From assembly GCF_008369125.1 (NCBI RefSeq), contig NZ_VOAY01000001.1:1860001-1924000 (forward strand): a stretch of DNA of 64,000 bases, given 5' to 3'. Made by a program: the position numbers and the translations under genes. The notes under the pieces were generated by a model. That model saw only the letters and a program-made list of their open reading frames with translations. It did not search any database and was not told where the DNA came from. The DNA is from Allopusillimonas sp008369125. Its GTDB lineage: Bacteria > Pseudomonadota > Gammaproteobacteria > Burkholderiales > Burkholderiaceae_B. Below, piece after piece: positions 24,757-33,674 of the stretch. Position 1 is the stretch's first letter, and every line of letters begins with the position of its first letter.

Positions 24757-25479
24757 CTACTTGCGTTTCTTTGCGTGGTCCGCGACATCGGCAGGCTCGG
24801 GCACTACAAAATAACGTCGGCCCACAGTAAGCCCTGCGTCTTGCAACCTGCTGGCTTTGCTGGGGCCTATGCCTTTGACGCGGTCTGACAAATCTTCGAA
24901 TGACTCAAATGGGCCAGCACGGCGCCGTTCGTCAATAATTATTTGTGCAGTACGGGGGCCGATACCTCGCACCGAAACAAGTTGGCTCTGGGTGGCCACA
25001 TTAACGTCAACGGCAACCGCCGACGCATGGCCAGAAGCACCTGCAAGCATGCCCAGCGCCATACGTGCGACAAGACGGTGCGGTAGGCTTCGACGGGAGC
25101 GTCGGCGGGCGCCTGAGGCGTTTGAAACCCCTGGAGTACGTGAAGTTCTTGATATCCTCGAAGCCCTTGACGCCACTGACGCCACTGACGCCACTGACGC
25201 AGTTGATGCAGTTGATGCAGTTGATGCAGTTGATGCAGTAGGTGCAGCAGATGCAGCAGAGGCAGTAGGTGCAGCAGATGCAGCAGAGGCAGTAGATGCA
25301 GTAGATGCAGTAGGTGCAGCAGATACAGTAGATGCAGCAGAGGCAGTAGATGCTGCTGACGCTGTTGGTGCGTGTGATGCCAGTGAGGCTCTTGAAGCGC
25401 CTGAGGAGGCGGGAGTTGTCAGAGGATCGACGGCGCCGACGAGTGGGCGCGCGACCGTAGACTGAGTAAACGGGTTCAT
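24757..25479 (-). CDS. ComEA-like helix-hairpin-helix protein with a long Ala-Ser-Thr repeat
   Basis: The last 75 residues form a ComEA-type DNA-binding module: VDVNVATQSQLVSVRGIGPR, then RVKGIGPSKASRLQDAGL, two helix-hairpin-helix motifs. Homologues bind incoming DNA in the periplasm during transformation. Just before it, MALGMLAGASGHASAVAV looks like a membrane anchor or signal segment, preceded by the basic patch RRRSRRSLPHR. The first 110 residues are very unusual: TAS/TAA/VAS triplets coded by a 9-bp-period DNA repeat (25169-25372). The gene may really begin at the internal Met before the anchor (near 25057), the repeat then being untranslated leader. As written it has 240 residues. Confidence 0.8.
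   Translation of the reverse strand: MNPFTQSTVARPLVGAVDPLTTPASSGASRASLASHAPTASAASTASAASTVSAAPTASTASTASAASAAPTASAASAAPTASTASTASTASTASVASVASVASRASRISRTSRTPGVSNASGARRRSRRSLPHRLVARMALGMLAGASGHASAVAVDVNVATQSQLVSVRGIGPRTAQIIIDERRRAGPFESFEDLSDRVKGIGPSKASRLQDAGLTVGRRYFVVPEPADVADHAKKRK
25169..25372. repeat. 9-bp-period tandem repeat inside the ComEA-like gene
   Basis: Read on the plus strand, about 200 bases are built from GATGCAGTW, GACGCCACT and GGTGCAGCA-like 9-mers. The period is a multiple of three, so frame is kept on both strands whatever the copy number. Some units form larger 27-base repeats (for example GGTGCAGCAGATGCAGCAGA twice). It codes (Thr/Val/Ala-Ala-Ser)n on the minus strand. It should vary between strains. 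Confidence 0.85.
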
Positions 25480-25492
25480 AAAGGTCTCCGCA

Positions 25493-25535
25493 GCAGTTGA
25501 CTCAAAACACGGGCTTGCCCGTGGCCAACAACTGC
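25493..25535. other. Nested hairpin upstream of the ComEA-like gene
   Basis: GCAGTTG (25493-25499) pairs with CAACTGC (25529-25535), and inside it CACGGGC (25508-25514) pairs with GCCCGTG (25517-25523). It lies 13 bases before the assigned start at 25479. It could hide the ribosome site or end transcription coming from upstream; no T-run follows. Confidence 0.45.
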
Positions 25536-25719
25536 GGCACCTGTGCCGGCATTATTGCCCGGGCTCACCCAGAGCCATCATCGCTCGGCTGTACCCGAAA
25601 CAATACCCGGGGCGCATAGTTTCATCCATGCGCAAATGAACCACTTTGGATGCCTCCATGTACCAAGAGCTTCTGAATGGCTTTAAATGCGCCCAAGCTT
25701 CAGCGGCCATTGACCGAGT

Positions 25720-26715
25720 TTAAATACGTCCGAGCGTCAACAGCTTCTGCACATATTCTGTGACGCCAGACTGCACGTCGCGAAAAGGTTTGTCGTACCC
25801 CGCATCACGCAACTGGGTCAGGTCAGCCTGCGTATGACTTTGATAACGGCCTTTCAGGTCATCTGGAAAGGGTATGTAGCGAATTAGTTGCTGGTTAACT
25901 AGTTCTTTTAACGACAGACTGGGCAAGTGGTGCTGACTGCGCAGCGCATTGACCACGGAACTGGCCACATCGTTAAATGGCTGCGCACGACCGGTGCCGC
26001 AGTTGAAAACGCCTGACTTTTCAGAGTGATCCAGAAAATGCAGATTAACGTTGACCACATCGTCCACATAAATGAAGTCACGCATCTGGCCACCATTGTC
26101 GTAACCATCCCAACCGCCAAACAACCTTACGTGGCCTTCGGCCTGAAACTGGTTCATGTTATGGAAGGCAACCGAGGCCATGCGGCCCTTGTGCTGCTCT
26201 TGCGGCCCATATACATTGAAATACCGCAGACCCACAACCGGTGCGCGCAGCTGATCAAGATGGCGACGCATGACCTGATCAAATAAAAACTTGGAATACC
26301 CATATACGTTTAACGGCGACTCGTAGAGCGGGTCTTCGACATACACGGGGCCGGCACCATAAACCGCCGCAGACGAAGCGTAGATAAATGGGGCTTTAAT
26401 TTCCTGGCAATACCTGAACAACTCGAGCGTTACCCGATAGTTGTTGTCCATCATGTAGTGCCCATTGCGCTCAGTGGTGTCGGAACATGCACCCTGGTGA
26501 AACACCGCCTCGATCCGGCCCAGCTGGCTTTTGGCCACGCGCTGGCGGAATTCGTCTTTATGCATGTAGTCGGCAATTGTGCCGTCTACCAGGTTAATGA
26601 ATTTGTCGCCCTCGGTGAGGTCGTCAACAACAAGAATATCAGAGAAGCCGCGCTGATTAAGGCCCCTGACCAGGTTGCTGCCAATAAAACCCGCTCCGCC
26701 CGTTACGATAATCAT
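25720..26715 (-). CDS. hldD: ADP-L-glycero-D-manno-heptose 6-epimerase
   Basis: HldD (RfaD) makes ADP-L-glycero-D-manno-heptose, the heptose donor for the LPS inner core. The 331-residue protein has the Rossmann motif GGAGFIGSNLVRGL near the start, the NAD site SSAAVYG, the Tyr-Lys pair in YGYSKFLFDQ and FNVYGPQEQHKGRMASVAFH. The ATG at 26715 overlaps the hldA stop by four bases (ATGA type). It is the last gene of lapA-lapB-hldA-hldD. Confidence 0.97.
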   Translation of the reverse strand: MIIVTGGAGFIGSNLVRGLNQRGFSDILVVDDLTEGDKFINLVDGTIADYMHKDEFRQRVAKSQLGRIEAVFHQGACSDTTERNGHYMMDNNYRVTLELFRYCQEIKAPFIYASSAAVYGAGPVYVEDPLYESPLNVYGYSKFLFDQVMRRHLDQLRAPVVGLRYFNVYGPQEQHKGRMASVAFHNMNQFQAEGHVRLFGGWDGYDNGGQMRDFIYVDDVVNVNLHFLDHSEKSGVFNCGTGRAQPFNDVASSVVNALRSQHHLPSLSLKELVNQQLIRYIPFPDDLKGRYQSHTQADLTQLRDAGYDKPFRDVQSGVTEYVQKLLTLGRI

Positions 26716-27653
26716 GTGGTTTCTCCTGCCAATTCTGCAGCCGTTACCGTAGAGGTGCCCAGCTTGCCGACAACAATGCCGCCAGCGCGGTTGGCCCAAC
26801 CCATCGCGTCAAACCACTCAAGGCCTGCAGCACGCATGACAGCCAATGTCGCCAAAACGGTATCGCCGGCCCCGGACACATCAAACACTTCGTGCGCGTG
26901 AGCATCGACATGCTCGCGACCTACGCCAGAAAACAGCGTCATGCCCTGCTCTGAACGCGTTACCAGCAAGGCCTCGAGATCCAGATCTGCCCGCAAAGCC
27001 TGCGCACGCTGTTCAAGGTCGTGTTCATCGCGCCAACGGCCCACTGCCTCCTGCATTTCGATTCGATTGGGCGTGATCAGGGTTGCTCCCCGATAACGCC
27101 GGTACGAGGCGCCTTTAGGGTCTACCAGCACCGGGACTCCCGCTTCACGCGCGGCCGCTATCAATGACTCGACATTTGCTAGCGCGCCTTTGGCGTAGTC
27201 GGACAATACCAGCATATCGTGATCGGCCATAAGCTGCCTGGCCTGAACGTCGAGCTTGGTAAGGCAAGACTCGCTGGGCCCCTCTTCGAAGTCTAGTCGC
27301 AGCAACTGTTGTTGACGCCCCAGAACACGCATCTTGAGCGTAGTGGGGGTATCTTCGTCAGCCACCAAACACGAGTTTATGCCAGATTCGCGCGCCAGGT
27401 CGCGGACCCGGGCACCCGCCTCATCGGCACCGATCACACCCAGCAGACTGGCCTGTGCGCCCAACGCCACGATATTGCGAGCTACGTTGGCTGCACCGCC
27501 AAGGCGATCCTCGCGACGCATTACTTTAACAATAGGCACGGGCGCTTCGGGCGATATACGCTCGACCTCACCAAACCAATAACGGTCGAGCATAATGTCA
27601 CCCGCCACCAGTATTTTGACGCGGCTTACTGCCTCCGCCGGATATGGCATCAT
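26712..27653 (-). CDS. hldA: D-glycero-beta-D-manno-heptose-7-phosphate kinase
   Basis: A PfkB-family sugar kinase of 313 residues that phosphorylates heptose-7-phosphate at carbon 1 for LPS core synthesis. It shows AGDIMLDRYWFGEVERISPE, GAANVARNIVALGA and the catalytic DVSGAGDTVLATL. Only the kinase domain is present; enterobacterial HldE also carries the nucleotidyltransferase domain, so that step (HldC) must be encoded elsewhere. The start overlaps the lapB stop by four bases and the stop overlaps hldD, so the three are probably coupled. Confidence 0.96.
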   Translation of the reverse strand: MMPYPAEAVSRVKILVAGDIMLDRYWFGEVERISPEAPVPIVKVMRREDRLGGAANVARNIVALGAQASLLGVIGADEAGARVRDLARESGINSCLVADEDTPTTLKMRVLGRQQQLLRLDFEEGPSESCLTKLDVQARQLMADHDMLVLSDYAKGALANVESLIAAAREAGVPVLVDPKGASYRRYRGATLITPNRIEMQEAVGRWRDEHDLEQRAQALRADLDLEALLVTRSEQGMTLFSGVGREHVDAHAHEVFDVSGAGDTVLATLAVMRAAGLEWFDAMGWANRAGGIVVGKLGTSTVTAAELAGETT

Positions 27654-29005
27654 TTAATTTCCTCCAGCCTGCGGGGTTCGTAGGTTTCCCAGGAATTGCA
27701 GCCTGGGCATTGCCAGTAAAAATGTCGTGCCTCGAACCCGCAAACACGGCACGCATAGCGGTCAAGCCGCTGGGTATGTTTATGAATCAGCGATCGGAGC
27801 AGGCTAAGGTCGGCCCCCAAGGCCAGTTCAGCAGGCGGCAAGATGGCAAGAGCCTGAGTCTGGCCTTCTACGAGGGCGTGTAAGCCCTCTGGATGCTGCC
27901 CCCCCTGGAGAGCCTCAGGCTGGGCTTCATAGTGGCCGTCTGCTTGAGACTCAGATGCCTTGACTGGTGTTTTCTCATCGTTTTTGCGTGAGGCCAGTTC
28001 TGTTTCAAGCACACGATCAAGACCAAGCAAAGTAGGATGGGCCCGCAAGGACTCGCGGGCAAATACCCAGGCCTGTTGCAAGCCCTGCTGCGCACGCAAT
28101 TCACGAAACACAACATTGAAGGTGTCAAGCGCCGGATAGCGGGCATAGTGCGCCCTGAGCACATTCAGCCCCTCAACCTCTTGCCCCAGGCTCCGGAAGC
28201 TTTCGAGCAGGTCTGACACCACCAGGCTGGCGTAATCAGGAGCAATCGTGAGCACTGACGCCAGATGCGCCCGCTCACCTTCCGGGTTGTTGCTCAGCCG
28301 GGCCAGGTTTGCCCGCAAAATGGCGATACGCGCCTCAGACGCCTGCCCTTCCGGCTGGCCGCGCAGCGCAACGGCAGCTTGATCGGCTGCGTCGAGTGCC
28401 TGGTCGGCAGCAGTGAGGTCGGGCGGATTCGCGCTTAGTGCTGCTTCGGCTTGCTCGCATTGATAATGCGCCAATTGCGGAACGGGCTCATCAACCATGG
28501 AGCGCAAGCGGTTTACCGCTTCAATGGCACGTGGCCAATCATGTTCAGACTCATAAATACGTATGAGCGCGCGCACCGCTGGTATGGCAAAACGGGTACC
28601 AAGCACTTGCTCAAACGTCTGTTCGGCGCGATCGAGCATGCCTGCCTTGAGAAAATCTTGTGCCAGCTCGTGCAACGCGCTTTCACGATCGGCCTGCGGC
28701 AGATCGGCACGTGAGACCAGACTTTGATGCACCCGTATTGCACGTTCCATTTCGCCTCGACGACGAAACAGGCTGCCCAGTGCAAAGTGCAACTCGGTGG
28801 TCTCGGGATCGAGCTTTGCCACCTCGACAAATGCGTCAATGGCCCTGTCTGGCTCTTCATTGAGAAGAAAGTTGAGACCTTTGAAGTAAGAGTTGGGCAA
28901 TGTGCGTGTTTCGGATAGCATCTGGCGCACATCTACACGCGCTGCAATCCAGCCTGCTGCAAATACGACAGGCACAAAAATAAGCCACCACGGTTCAAAA
29001 TCCAC
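27650..29005 (-). CDS. lapB: LPS assembly protein LapB (YciM)
   Basis: LapB is an inner-membrane protein that regulates LPS synthesis by controlling LpxC degradation by FtsH. The 451-residue protein has one N-terminal helix (WWLIFVPVVFAAGWIAA), many tetratricopeptide repeats starting with YFKGLNFLLNEEPDRAIDAF, and a C-terminal zinc ribbon with CRVCGF and CPGC. A stretch of about 50 residues near 335-385 (DEKTPVKASESQADGHYEAQ onward) is polar and out of register with the TPRs; E. coli LapB has about 389 residues, and this insert accounts for most of the difference. Confidence 0.95.
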   Translation of the reverse strand: MDFEPWWLIFVPVVFAAGWIAARVDVRQMLSETRTLPNSYFKGLNFLLNEEPDRAIDAFVEVAKLDPETTELHFALGSLFRRRGEMERAIRVHQSLVSRADLPQADRESALHELAQDFLKAGMLDRAEQTFEQVLGTRFAIPAVRALIRIYESEHDWPRAIEAVNRLRSMVDEPVPQLAHYQCEQAEAALSANPPDLTAADQALDAADQAAVALRGQPEGQASEARIAILRANLARLSNNPEGERAHLASVLTIAPDYASLVVSDLLESFRSLGQEVEGLNVLRAHYARYPALDTFNVVFRELRAQQGLQQAWVFARESLRAHPTLLGLDRVLETELASRKNDEKTPVKASESQADGHYEAQPEALQGGQHPEGLHALVEGQTQALAILPPAELALGADLSLLRSLIHKHTQRLDRYACRVCGFEARHFYWQCPGCNSWETYEPRRLEEIK

Positions 29006-29026
29006 GACGAATAACCTTTATGGACA

Positions 29027-29350
29027 TTAAAGCGGGGCCATGGGTGTGACGGTTTCTGGCACAACGGCGGCTGTAGAAGGGACTGGGCGGCCAAGCTGCG
29101 CTTCAAGACGGGCCACATCGCGGCGAAGCCGCGCTAGTTCGCGCCGTTTACGCATAACTGAAGGAAGGGCAATCAGAAGGCCAAGCACAATGCCAAGCAC
29201 AAACACAACCAACATCACGACGATAAGAGGCACGTCGGTTATCGTGTAACCCGCAAAAAAGTTTACATCGACGGGCCCGGTGTTTTTGAGCGCAAACATC
29301 AATACAAGCACAAACACCACAAGCCGAAGCAGCCAAACCAGGTAACGCAT
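29027..29350 (-). CDS. lapA: LPS assembly protein LapA (DUF1049)
   Basis: A 107-residue membrane protein with two helices (LVWLLRLVVFVLVLMFALKN and VPLIVVMLVVFVLGIVLGLL) joined by the family loop GPVDVNFFAGYTI, and a cytosolic coiled tail (RKRRELARLRRDVARLEAQL). It is the partner of LapB. The start at 29350 has GGAG about eight bases upstream; GTG 29359 is an alternative. It begins the LPS part of the block after the ihfB terminator. Confidence 0.92.
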   Translation of the reverse strand: MRYLVWLLRLVVFVLVLMFALKNTGPVDVNFFAGYTITDVPLIVVMLVVFVLGIVLGLLIALPSVMRKRRELARLRRDVARLEAQLGRPVPSTAAVVPETVTPMAPL

Positions 29351-29426
29351 AACAAGCACTCCAATTATTCGGGATTGAGGTAATTGTAAGGGGAATCGGT
29401 ATCCTTGCCTGTTGAGTACAAAAGAA

Positions 29427-29455
29427 AACAGGCCTGCGGGTAACCGAGGCCTGTT
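29427..29455 (-). terminator. Terminator between ihfB and lapA
   Basis: AACAGGCCT (29427-29435) pairs with AGGCCTGTT (29447-29455). On the minus strand the stem is followed by TTCTTTTG, a short T-rich tract. It would separate the rpsA-ihfB transcript from the lap-hld operon. Confidence 0.7.
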
Positions 29456-29496
29456 CTTTTGACTGAGTTGCTGGAGACAACGTCGCGAATAAGCGA

Positions 29497-29853
29497 TCAG
29501 CCGTGCATAACGTGCGAATCAAGCTGCCCCGGAAACGAGGATGTTTCCTGGGCAGTCCTGGTTTCTTCGTCGTAGGCCGAATCGACGCGCTCGCGCAACT
29601 CTTTGCCGGGTTTAAAGTGAGGCACCTGTTTACCAGGCACCATCACTTGTTCACCCGACTTCGGATTACGCCCGATACGCGGCTGGCGCTCTGACAGTGA
29701 AAAACTGCCAAACCCCCTGATCTCGATGCGCTGACCACTGGCGAGAGCCTCGCTCATGGCATCGAGCATCGTTTTGACCGCGTAGTCTGTGTCGCGCGCG
29801 GCAAGCTGCGGATAGCGGCTGGCCAGGAGCGCGATAAGCTCCGATTTGGTCAC
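29497..29853 (-). CDS. ihfB: Integration host factor, beta subunit
   Basis: IhfB forms with IhfA a sequence-specific DNA-bending nucleoid protein. The core (residues 1-94) is typical: MTKSELIALLASRYPQL, IRGFGSFSLSERQPRIGRNP and VPHFKPGKELRERV. There is an extra tail of about 25 residues (DEETRTAQETSSFPGQLDSH), which E. coli IhfB lacks. It lies five bases after rpsA, a linkage conserved in proteobacteria. Confidence 0.96.
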   Translation of the reverse strand: MTKSELIALLASRYPQLAARDTDYAVKTMLDAMSEALASGQRIEIRGFGSFSLSERQPRIGRNPKSGEQVMVPGKQVPHFKPGKELRERVDSAYDEETRTAQETSSFPGQLDSHVMHG

Positions 29854-29858
29854 GCCGA

Positions 29859-31574
29859 TTAACCGTCGTCGCGTTGCTGGTCAAGCTTGGCTTTAAGCAG
29901 GGCCCCAAGATTAGTGGTGCCCGACGAAGCGCTTGCATCAGACATACGCTGGATGGAGTCAGCTGTTTCAGCGTTATCGCGTGCCTTGATCGACAACTGT
30001 ATCGAACGCGTTTTGCGGTCGACGTTGATGATCATGGCTTCGACGTTATCACCGACATTGATGGCGGTGGTGGCATCTTCTACACGGCCGGCCGAGATTT
30101 CGGAAGCACGGAGATAGCCTTCGACATCAAGCGATAATGTAACGACGGCACCCTTGGCTTCAACCGACTTGACCACGCCAGGAACAACAGCGCCCTTCTC
30201 GTAGGTTGCAACGAAGTTGTTGAAAGGATCGCCTTCAAGCTGTTTAATACCCAGCGAGATGCGCTCTTTGTCAGTGTCGATACCCAGAACGACGGCGTCG
30301 ATTTCGTCGCCCTTCTTGAAGTTGCGAACAGCCTCTTCACCGGTGTCAGCCCAGGACAGATCGGACAGATGAACCAGACCATCAATGCCACCAGGCAGAC
30401 CCACGAACACACCAAAGTCAGTGATTGACTTGATGGCACCGTGCACCTTGTCGCCACGTTTGAAGTTCATGGAGAACTCTTCCCATGGGTTTTGACGGCA
30501 CTGCTTCATGCCCAGCGAGATGCGACGACGATCTTCGTCGATTTCGAGAACCATGACTTCGACTTCTTCACCCAAGGTAACTACCTTGCGTGGGTCGACG
30601 TTTTTGTTGGTCCAGTCCATTTCGGAGACGTGAACCAGACCTTCGATGCCGGCCTCGACCTCAACAAACGCACCGTAGTCAGTAAGGTTGGTAACCTTGC
30701 CGAACAGGCGGGTGCCTTGTGGGTAACGGCGAGCAAGGCCGATCCATGGATCTTCGCCAAGCTGCTTGACGCCAAGCGACACGCGGCATTTTTCTTGGTC
30801 GAACTTGAGAACCTTGGCTTCGACTTCTTGGCCCACCTGCAGGACCTCGGAAGGATGACGCACGCGACGCCATGCCATGTCGGTGATATGCAGCAAGCCA
30901 TCGATACCGCCCAGGTCGACAAACGCGCCGTAGTCGGTGATGTTTTTGACGATACCCTTGACCACAGCACCTTCGTGCAGGGTTTCGAGCAGCTTTTCAC
31001 GCTCTTCGCCCATGCTGGCTTCGAGCACAGCACGACGCGACAGCACAACGTTGTTGCGCTTGCGGTCAAGCTTGATAACCTTGAATTCTACGGTTTTACC
31101 TTCGTACGGCGTCGTGTCTTTGACTGGACGCAGATCGACCAGCGAGCCGGGCAAGAATGCGCGGATGCCGTTGGTCATGACCGTGAGGCCGCCCTTTACT
31201 TTGCCGGTGATGGTGCCGGTGACCAGTTCGCCAGACTCGAGCGCCTGCTCGAGCGACAGCCATGCGGAAAGACGCTTGGCGCGGTCACGTGACAGAATGG
31301 TGTCGCCGTAGCCGTTTTCGAGCGAGTCAATTGCTACCGATACAAAGTCGCCGTCTTGAACTTCGAGTTCGCCCTGATCGTTCAGGAACTCTTCAATAGG
31401 GATCAGTGCCTCAGACTTCAGGCCAGCGTTGACAACAACAAAGTTGTGATCAATGCGTACGACTTCAGCAGAAATGACCTCGCCAGACTTCATGTCTTGG
31501 CTTTTGATGCTTTCGGCAAACAGGTCGGCAAAGCTTTCGCCGCCAGTGGCGACAGGGGTTGCAGTAGTGGACAT
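29859..31574 (-). CDS. rpsA: 30S ribosomal protein S1
   Basis: S1 binds mRNA leaders and unfolds them for translation initiation. The 571-residue protein contains six S1 RNA-binding domains, visible as repeated patterns such as DYGAFVDLGGIDGLLHITDM, DYGAFVEVEAGIEGLVHVSEM and DFGVFVGLPGGIDGLVHLSDL. The first two domains are the ribosome-binding ones. It follows cmk (97-base gap) and precedes ihfB. The large open frame on the opposite strand (30441-31292) is a shadow. Confidence 0.98.
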   Translation of the reverse strand: MSTTATPVATGGESFADLFAESIKSQDMKSGEVISAEVVRIDHNFVVVNAGLKSEALIPIEEFLNDQGELEVQDGDFVSVAIDSLENGYGDTILSRDRAKRLSAWLSLEQALESGELVTGTITGKVKGGLTVMTNGIRAFLPGSLVDLRPVKDTTPYEGKTVEFKVIKLDRKRNNVVLSRRAVLEASMGEEREKLLETLHEGAVVKGIVKNITDYGAFVDLGGIDGLLHITDMAWRRVRHPSEVLQVGQEVEAKVLKFDQEKCRVSLGVKQLGEDPWIGLARRYPQGTRLFGKVTNLTDYGAFVEVEAGIEGLVHVSEMDWTNKNVDPRKVVTLGEEVEVMVLEIDEDRRRISLGMKQCRQNPWEEFSMNFKRGDKVHGAIKSITDFGVFVGLPGGIDGLVHLSDLSWADTGEEAVRNFKKGDEIDAVVLGIDTDKERISLGIKQLEGDPFNNFVATYEKGAVVPGVVKSVEAKGAVVTLSLDVEGYLRASEISAGRVEDATTAINVGDNVEAMIINVDRKTRSIQLSIKARDNAETADSIQRMSDASASSGTTNLGALLKAKLDQQRDDG

Positions 31575-31671
31575 TAATTAATCCATTGGCCAGGATGGCC
31601 ATTAAATAACGCACCAGGGTCGATGAACCGCCCCAGTGGAGTGAGAAAAATTTTCCCGAACATAGCGCAAG

Positions 31672-32355
31672 CTATGCTTTAGGGAAACCCAAGCCCGACC
31701 ATAGGTCGAGTACTTGCTGTACGGTTTCGTCTATGGTTAACGTAGACGAATCAACCGTTATGGCATCAGCCGCCGCAACCAGCGGAGCATTAGCCCGAGT
31801 GCGGTCTCGCTCATCGCGAGAACGCATGTCTTTTAGCAAGTCTGCTAGATTAGCAGAAAAGCCCTTTACCTTCAACTGCTTACAGCGCCTTTCGGCACGT
31901 GCGGCTACGTCTGCCACCAAAAAAACCTTTAGCGGAGCATCAGGAAAAACAACAGTGCCCATATCACGCCCATCGGCAACCAGGCCGGGAGCGGTTCGAA
32001 ATGCGCGCTGGCGCTCAAGCAGAGCCTGTCTTACAGCAGGATAAGCTGCAATGCGGGAGGCAAGATTGCCCACATCTTCAAGGCGAATTTCAGCAGCAAC
32101 ATCGTTGCCGTTCAGCCACACTTGATCGCCATCAAACCTGACATCCAGCGCCTGAGCGATGTCTGCCACGGCATTTTCATCGGCCGCATCGGCATCCTGC
32201 TGCAGCAACGCCAGCGCGGTTAGCCGATAGAGCGCACCACTGTCGAGTACTGACCACCCCAGCGCCTGCGCCACGCGATGCGCAATCGTACCTTTGCCCG
32301 ACGCAGTGGGACCATCTATAGCGATAACCGGAATGGTCAATGTAGAGAAGCTCAT
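31672..32355 (-). CDS. cmk: Cytidylate kinase
   Basis: Cmk phosphorylates CMP and dCMP to the diphosphates. The 227-residue protein begins with the P-loop AIDGPTASGKGTIAHRVA and contains SGALYRLTALAL, LVADGRDMGTVVFPDAPLK and the lid region RSRDERDRTRANAPL. It overlaps aroA by four bases, part of the chain serC-pheA-hisC-tyrA-aroA-cmk. Confidence 0.97.
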   Translation of the reverse strand: MSFSTLTIPVIAIDGPTASGKGTIAHRVAQALGWSVLDSGALYRLTALALLQQDADAADENAVADIAQALDVRFDGDQVWLNGNDVAAEIRLEDVGNLASRIAAYPAVRQALLERQRAFRTAPGLVADGRDMGTVVFPDAPLKVFLVADVAARAERRCKQLKVKGFSANLADLLKDMRSRDERDRTRANAPLVAAADAITVDSSTLTIDETVQQVLDLWSGLGFPKA

Positions 32356-33674
32356 GCGCGAACCAGCTGATTAAAAATTGAAAAATAGGCCGGAAACGTT
32401 TTACTGACGCAGTCGGGATCTTCGATGGTAACGGCGACCGGACTAAAAGCGGCCAGCGAAAAACACATAGCCATCCGGTGGTCATCGTAGGTACTAATCG
32501 ATGCCGGTCGCCAGTCTGCTGACCGCACAGGATGCACCGTAAGCCAGTCAGGGCCCGATTCTACGCGCGCACCAAGCTTTTCAAGTTCGGTATGCATGGC
32601 GTGAATACGGTCGGTCTCTTTGACGCGCCAGCTGCCTATATTTCGCAATGTGCAGGGCCCATCCGCAAACATGGCCATGGCCGCCGCAGTCATGGCAGCA
32701 TCAGGGATAAGATTAAAGTCGCGGTCAAAAGCCTTGAGCCGCTGGCCCTGCGCGACGCGAGGGCCGCTGACTTCTATGCTTGTCGGTGTGCGCACGACGA
32801 CTGCACCCATGTCTTGCACCACGTCGGCAAAGGCGATATCGCCCTGCATGCTGTCTGTGCCAACGCCATCGATAAACACGGGCCCACCACCCAAAGCCCC
32901 CAACGCCATAAAGTAAGACGCCGTCGAGGCATCACCCTCTATGGCAACACGACCGGGCGAACAATAGCGGGCCCCGGCCGGTATGAAAAAGCTCTGCCAA
33001 CCATCACGTTCAACGCACACCCCAAAGTGCTCCATCAACTCGAGTGTAATGAGGATATACGGCTTTGATATGAGCTCACCGTCTACCTCAATGCGCACCC
33101 CTGAAGAGGAAGACGCCGCACATAGTGGCGCGGCCATGAGCAGCGCCGTAAGAAACTGGCTGGACACCGACGCTTTTATTTTGACCGTACGGTTCGCCTG
33201 AATGACTCCGCGACCTATGCGAAGTGGCGGGTAGCCCTGTTCGCCCAAATAGTGAATTTCGGCACCAAGCGTTTTAAGCGCATCGACCAGGTCACCTATT
33301 GGCCGCTCATGCATGCGCGGTACGCCTGAAAGCTGATATTGCCCGCCCATGACGGCAAGCGCTGCGGTCAGAGGCCGAAAGGCCGTGCCGGCGTTGCCCA
33401 GGAACAAACTGGCTTCCGTTACAGGGAAGGGATAGCCTCCGTGCACACGCAAATGGCCTGGCTGCGTTTCGTCGATATCGACCCCTAGCTGGCGCAGTGC
33501 CGCAATCATGACATGTGTGTCATCAGAGTCGAGCATGCCTTCCAGATCTGTCTGCCCATCGGCCAAGGCCGCGAGCAGCAAGGCCCTATTTGAAATGCTC
33601 TTGGAACCCGGCAGGCGCAAACGCCCCGCCGCCGACGTAACACGCGACAAATCCAGCGTTGATCCTGACCTCAT
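32352..33674 (-). CDS. aroA: 3-phosphoshikimate 1-carboxyvinyltransferase (EPSP synthase)
   Basis: AroA joins shikimate-3-phosphate and phosphoenolpyruvate, the sixth step of chorismate synthesis. The 440-residue protein shows RLPGSKSISNRALLLAALAD, the class I signature LFLGNAGTAFRPLTAALAV and the C-terminal RVKETDRIHAMHTELEKLGA. The motif GNAGTAxRPL, with Gly and Ala at the usual places, is typical of glyphosate-sensitive class I enzymes. Start and stop both overlap neighbours by four bases. Confidence 0.97.
   Translation of the reverse strand: MRSGSTLDLSRVTSAAGRLRLPGSKSISNRALLLAALADGQTDLEGMLDSDDTHVMIAALRQLGVDIDETQPGHLRVHGGYPFPVTEASLFLGNAGTAFRPLTAALAVMGGQYQLSGVPRMHERPIGDLVDALKTLGAEIHYLGEQGYPPLRIGRGVIQANRTVKIKASVSSQFLTALLMAAPLCAASSSSGVRIEVDGELISKPYILITLELMEHFGVCVERDGWQSFFIPAGARYCSPGRVAIEGDASTASYFMALGALGGGPVFIDGVGTDSMQGDIAFADVVQDMGAVVVRTPTSIEVSGPRVAQGQRLKAFDRDFNLIPDAAMTAAAMAMFADGPCTLRNIGSWRVKETDRIHAMHTELEKLGARVESGPDWLTVHPVRSADWRPASISTYDDHRMAMCFSLAAFSPVAVTIEDPDCVSKTFPAYFSIFNQLVRA

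Noticed and set aside
24857..25465. 202-codon plus-strand frame reading DAVDAV repeats
   Set aside because: It is the mirror of the 9-bp repeat in the ComEA-like gene. Both strands stay open because the repeat has no stop; no ribosome site or known domain.
30441..31292. 283-codon frame opposite rpsA
   Set aside because: Antisense shadow of the S1 repeats.
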